Positions 6,587-8,195 of a DNA stretch of 8,195 nucleotides are shown in pieces. The number at the start of each line of letters is the position of its first letter. The stretch's first letter is position 1. Made by a program: the position numbers and the translations under genes. The notes beneath the pieces are model-generated. The model did no database searches. It was not told where the DNA came from and saw only the letters and a list, made by a program, of their open reading frames with translations. The stretch lies in contig JALTPW010000376.1 of NCBI GenBank assembly GCA_026999335.1, positions 1-8,195 of the forward strand. Direction: 5' to 3'. This DNA is from Chromatiales bacterium. Lineage in GTDB: Bacteria > Pseudomonadota > Gammaproteobacteria > SZUA-152.

Positions 6587-6655
6587 CCGCTACGAATAGC
6601 GGCAGGGCCGTGGAGAAATTAAGTAAAACCCGTCAGTAAATACTGGCCCCTGCCG
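6587..6655 (-). promoter_or_regulatory. Structured leader (two hairpins) of the sensorless chemoreceptor gene
   Basis: Nearest the gene, CCGCTA-CGAA-TAGCGG (6587-6602) is a perfect six-base-pair hairpin; on the minus strand its loop is UUCG, and its 3' arm contains the GG of the only candidate ribosome site (GGAAG). Further upstream, CGGCAGGGCC (6600-6609) pairs with GGCCCCTGCCG (6645-6655) with one bulged base, enclosing the palindrome CAGTAAATACTG (6634-6645). The two large stems share bases 6600-6602, so they may be alternatives. This could control translation or be the remains of a terminator of the acr3 remnant just upstream; both are inference. Confidence 0.4.
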
Positions 6656-6666
6656 ACGGAGGTGGC

Positions 6667-6672
6667 ATCGGC
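6667..6672 (-). promoter_or_regulatory. GCCGAT element, possible FliA -10 for the sensorless chemoreceptor gene
   Basis: Minus-strand GCCGATGC about 97 bases before ATG 6570 resembles the FliA -10 GCCGATAA and mirrors the GCCGATGT upstream of the Aer-like gene. The 15-base-spaced -35 position reads TGCA, a poor match to TAAA, so support is thin. Confidence 0.2.
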
Positions 6673-6711
6673 TATAGCAAATGCGAATGCATCTCCGGCG
6701 GACAGGCAGGG

Positions 6712-6810
6712 TTATTCGCCAGGCCGGCAGTCGTACCAGCCGTGGCTACGACTCATCACTGCCAGTAGCATCACCGGCACGTCAATAAGCGCCCCGACTA
6801 GGGCTGAGAA
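6712..6810 (-). pseudogene. 3' remnant of an Acr3-type arsenite efflux gene
   Basis: The minus-strand frame ending at TAA 6714-6712 encodes FSALVGALIDVPVML and then LAVMSRSHGWYDCRPGE. This matches the last membrane helix and tail of Acr3/ArsB-type arsenite permeases, where a VVGxLxEVPVML segment is followed by a charged stretch ending in GWYE or GWF. Only about 33 codons remain. Upstream of about 6808 the frame stops resembling Acr3, and at that point the opposite strand starts to read as an IS4-type transposase. The gene has therefore lost all its 5' part and promoter. It is too short for the usual search thresholds, and the family call is by eye. A sodium/bile-acid symporter relative is the main alternative. 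Confidence 0.6.
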
Positions 6811-7094
6811 GTCTGTCCTGTCAGTAAAACAGGATTTTTTATGCGAAGGTGCTCGCCAGCAACCTGACTGCCATAGTGGCTAATGTTGCTCAAAAACAAA
6901 TCGACAAAACAACGTCTGATCGTCAGCATACCTACCAGATTAATTTTGCTCAGGTGCTTTTAAAAATGAAAAATACAGTGATGAAATTGCTTCTTTTTTC
7001 CACTCAGAAGCTACAGAGTAGGTTAGAAGCTTTGATTGATGACATGGTTTGTACAATAGAACCGGTACGAAAGGGCAGGCGTTATCCTCGGTGA
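6805..7094 (+). pseudogene. 3' remnant of an IS4-family transposase, frameshifted
   Basis: The C-terminal part of a DDE transposase can be read in two frames. EKSVLSVKQDF comes from one frame up to about 6837; YAKVLASNLTAI, YQINFAQVLLKMKNTV and IEPVRKGRRYPR come from the next, ending at TGA 7094. IS4-family transposases carry the order GKSxLSVxQDFxAKVLxxNLTA, YQxNFAQALxxMK, EPVRxGRxYPR just after the catalytic glutamate and YREK region. The break falls in GATTTTTTATG: removing one T restores QDFYAKV, so a single-base slip in the T-run explains it. The catalytic part is missing altogether, so the element cannot move by itself. The family normally continues about 20 residues past YPR, so the TGA may also be a mutation; the frame after it has AENH-like basic residues, but this is weak. 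Confidence 0.72.
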
Positions 7095-7170
7095 AAATCA
7101 AACACCAAAACGTTTAATGAAAACCACAAAAAAACAAAGCAATTCAATGATTTAATGCTTAATTTAATGA
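6805..7170 (+). mobile_element. Right-end remnant of an IS4-family insertion sequence
   Basis: The transposase remnant plus the AT-rich DNA after it probably form the 3' end of an insertion sequence whose 5' part is gone. Its left limit is the acr3 junction at about 6805-6810. The right limit is uncertain. TTTAATG occurs three times (7113, 7151, 7163), and TTAATTTAATGACATTGG near 7159-7176 could be the terminal repeat, but with no left end there is nothing to pair it with. Confidence 0.45.
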
Positions 7171-7276
7171 CATTGGCTTCGCCCCCTTATCCCCATGACA
7201 ATATCCATTCAGCTAGCAGGCGAATTAGTCTCGCCCGAAATCGTGGCTTGTTTCATGGATTTTCGGGCTGGCCCTC
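7095..7276. other. AT-rich region between the IS remnant and vapBC
   Basis: I see no gene. Besides the candidate IS end, there is an imperfect inverted repeat, GCCCGAAATC at 7233-7242 against GATTTTCGGGC at 7258-7268, with one bulged T. There is also a short competing stem GGCGA/TCGCC (7219-7235 region). Neither is followed by a T-run. Their function is unknown; they may be the edge of the vapBC module. Confidence 0.4.
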
Positions 7277-7325
7277 AATATATCAAGATATATTACACTT
7301 GCGGTCATGTACTGCGGTATATGAC
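7277..7325 (+). promoter_or_regulatory. vapBC promoter and operator-like palindromes
   Basis: Two inverted repeats precede vapB. AATATATC (7277-7284) and GATATATT (7287-7294) are perfect eight-base arms two bases apart. GTCATGTAC (7304-7312) and GTATATGAC (7317-7325) match at eight of nine positions around TGCG. TATATT at 7289-7294 is a good -10, placing the start of transcription near 7301; no good -35 is seen. The second repeat would lie just past the start, a normal site for autorepression by a VapBC complex. The function is inferred from family behaviour. Confidence 0.5.
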
Positions 7326-7345
7326 GTATTGTGAAGTGAATTGCC

Positions 7346-7567
7346 ATGAGACATGGCCGTAGCCAGGCCGTCCGGTTACCTGTCAACTATCGATTCGATT
7401 GTGATGAGATCTATATTCGCAAAGACTCTGAAACAGGCGATATGATCATTTCCAAGAAACCTGGAAATTGGGATGATTTTTTCAAAATTATAGAATCCAT
7501 CGATGTACCAGACGACTTTATGGTCGAGCGCGACAATGAGATTCCACAGGATCGGAATTTGTTTTAA
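7346..7567 (+). CDS. vapB: VapB-type antitoxin (AbrB/SpoVT fold), N terminus shorter than usual
   Basis: The product is 73 residues. HGRSQAVRLPVNYRF near the N terminus is the signature of VapB antitoxins with a swapped-hairpin DNA-binding fold; EIYIRKDSETGDMIISKKP completes it. The acidic C-terminal half (WDDFF, PDDFM, ERDNEIPQDRNLF) is the toxin-binding tail. VapB binds and silences VapC and represses its own operon. Relatives usually have about eight more residues (like MxTAKVF) before the GRSQ motif. Here an in-frame TGA stands two codons before ATG 7346, so the first strand of the fold seems to be missing or altered. No strong ribosome site is seen. It ends in TAATG, overlapping the start of vapC by one base. 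Confidence 0.85.
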   Translation: MRHGRSQAVRLPVNYRFDCDEIYIRKDSETGDMIISKKPGNWDDFFKIIESIDVPDDFMVERDNEIPQDRNLF

Positions 7568-7989
7568 TGGAAGATCAACGTTATATGCTCGACACTAATA
7601 CCGCCAATTACATCATAAAAGGCGAACCGAAGGTTATCAGAGAGAATTTACGAAGTGTGCCTATGGCCAAGGTATGCATTTCCGCAATTACGGAAGCTGA
7701 ATTGCTGCGTGGTGTTGCTAAAAAGCCCGGAGCCAAACGACTTCCTACTGCCGTTAAAGAGTTTTTATTGCGAGTAGAAATCCTGCCTTTGAATTCTGAT
7801 GTCGCAGCTACCTATGCTCAATGACGAACGGCCTGTGAAAACGAGGGCAAGCCCCTGGGTACAATGGATATGCTGATTGCAGCCCATTCCGTAGCTATGG
7901 GTGCCGTTTTAATTACCAATGACAAAGCATTTTATAATGTGGAGCATCATTTAATGCTGGAAGACTGGACAAAACCGATAGAGCATTGA
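7567..7989 (+). pseudogene. vapC: VapC-type PIN-domain ribonuclease toxin interrupted by an in-frame TGA
   Basis: VapC toxins are PIN-domain RNases that block translation by cutting tRNA or rRNA. The frame begins at ATG 7567 with YMLDTNTANYIIKG (catalytic Asp9) and ISAITEAELLRG (Glu43). It meets TGA at 7822-7824 (codon 86) and then continues in the same frame with GKPLGTMDMLIAAHSV (Asp101), AVLITNDKAF (Asp119) and LEDWTKPIEH to a TGA at 7987-7989. The full 140 codons match the usual length of VapC/MvpA. The TGA stands where relatives often have Trp or Leu after YAx, so a TGG to TGA change would explain it. The 85-residue product lacks two of the four acidic residues and should be inactive. 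Readthrough or a base-calling error are alternatives. Confidence 0.85.
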
Positions 7990-8195
7990 AATTGAACACC
8001 AGCTTACATCCCCCTTCCAGAAACGGCCATGCTGCATGTCTTCCGAAAGGGGTGTGCTCTCAATATGATGTGTCCGTGTTTGCGATAAAATACCGATTTT
8101 GCAATATATATCACATTTGAGCCTGTTAATTGTGGGTATGCCTAAATTTGTTGAAATAAGCATGTTTTTAGCCACTAAACCTCATTACATCATAT
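7990..8195. other. Non-coding tail after vapC
   Basis: No gene can be supported. CCCCTT near 8010-8015 can pair with AAGGGG near 8047-8052, enclosing the small palindrome CATGCTGCATG, but no T-run follows. An ATG at 8162 opens a frame to the window edge (MFLATKPHYII) without a clear ribosome site; it is too short to judge. Confidence 0.35.

Noticed and set aside
6729..6753. Strong hairpin with arms AGTCGTA and TACGACT and an inner CCA/TGG stem, considered as part of a riboswitch or structured RNA
   Set aside because: It lies inside the C-terminal coding remnant of acr3 on the minus strand, and I could not match the surrounding sequence to the conserved cores of c-di-GMP, cobalamin, TPP or glycine riboswitches.
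6816..6840. Hairpin TCCTGT-CAGTAAA-ACAGGA followed by six T on the plus strand, looking like an intrinsic terminator
   Set aside because: The same bases encode SVLSVKQDF of the IS4-type transposase remnant, so the stem is better explained as coding sequence. There is no gene upstream on the plus strand to terminate. It may still act by accident.
6662..6883. Plus-strand 73-codon frame
   Set aside because: Its first part is antisense to the acr3 remnant and chemoreceptor upstream region, and its end is the out-of-frame part of the transposase remnant. It is not a gene in its own right.
7095..7345. Integron cassette attachment site (attC) flanking vapBC
   Set aside because: Toxin-antitoxin pairs are common cassettes, and GGCGTTAT at about 7077 resembles one half-site, but no matching partner site or inverted-repeat core was found on either side.
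7822..7824. The TGA in vapC as a selenocysteine codon
   Set aside because: The position is not catalytic in PIN domains and relatives have Trp or Leu there, not Cys; no SECIS-like stem was evident right after it.
7951..8175. Minus-strand 74-codon frame at the right end
   Set aside because: It overlaps the end of vapC, has no recognisable motif, and has no clear ribosome site.

Overview
The window reads as a chromosomal segment of a moderately GC-rich gammaproteobacterium. The first 6.6 kb is ordinary, densely coded DNA; the last 1.5 kb is more AT-rich and scrambled. The radical-SAM genes, MsrP/MsrQ pair, Aer-like receptor and a REP-like palindrome are all at home in that class. I cannot name a genus.

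Positions 1-98 (minus) hold the first codons of a YhcC-type (TIGR01212) radical SAM protein, cut by the window edge. Positions 345-974 (minus) encode a second radical SAM protein that resembles the TatD-associated family. Upstream of it lies a perfect FNR/ANR-type box placed exactly as in a class II activated promoter, so the gene is probably induced by oxygen limitation. Positions 1078-2626 (minus) are msrP-msrQ, the periplasmic methionine sulfoxide reductase and its haem membrane partner. Diverging from msrP is a secreted TlpA-like thioredoxin (2875-3363, plus). The two transcription units together look like a periplasmic thiol/methionine redox locus.

Positions 3476-6570 (minus) carry two methyl-accepting chemotaxis proteins in tandem. 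The downstream one is an Aer-like PAS receptor that keeps the FAD-binding residues of E. coli Aer at the same positions. The upstream one has two membrane helices, almost no periplasmic loop and a long flexible tail. Both have leader hairpins.

From about 6.7 kb the DNA is a junkyard of broken genes. There is a 3' stub of an Acr3-type arsenite efflux gene (minus, stop at 6712), which meets, near 6805-6810, the 3' remnant of an IS4-family transposase (plus). The transposase remnant is frameshifted in a run of six T. After that comes a vapBC toxin-antitoxin pair (7346-7989, plus) with a palindromic promoter region. The antitoxin looks short at its N terminus, and the toxin has an in-frame TGA before its last two catalytic aspartates. 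The final 200 bases contain no gene I can support.

I do not see a clearly new multi-gene defence or biosynthetic system. The most informative observations are the FNR-type promoter with a palindrome in its spacer, the acr3/IS4 junction and the interrupted vapC.
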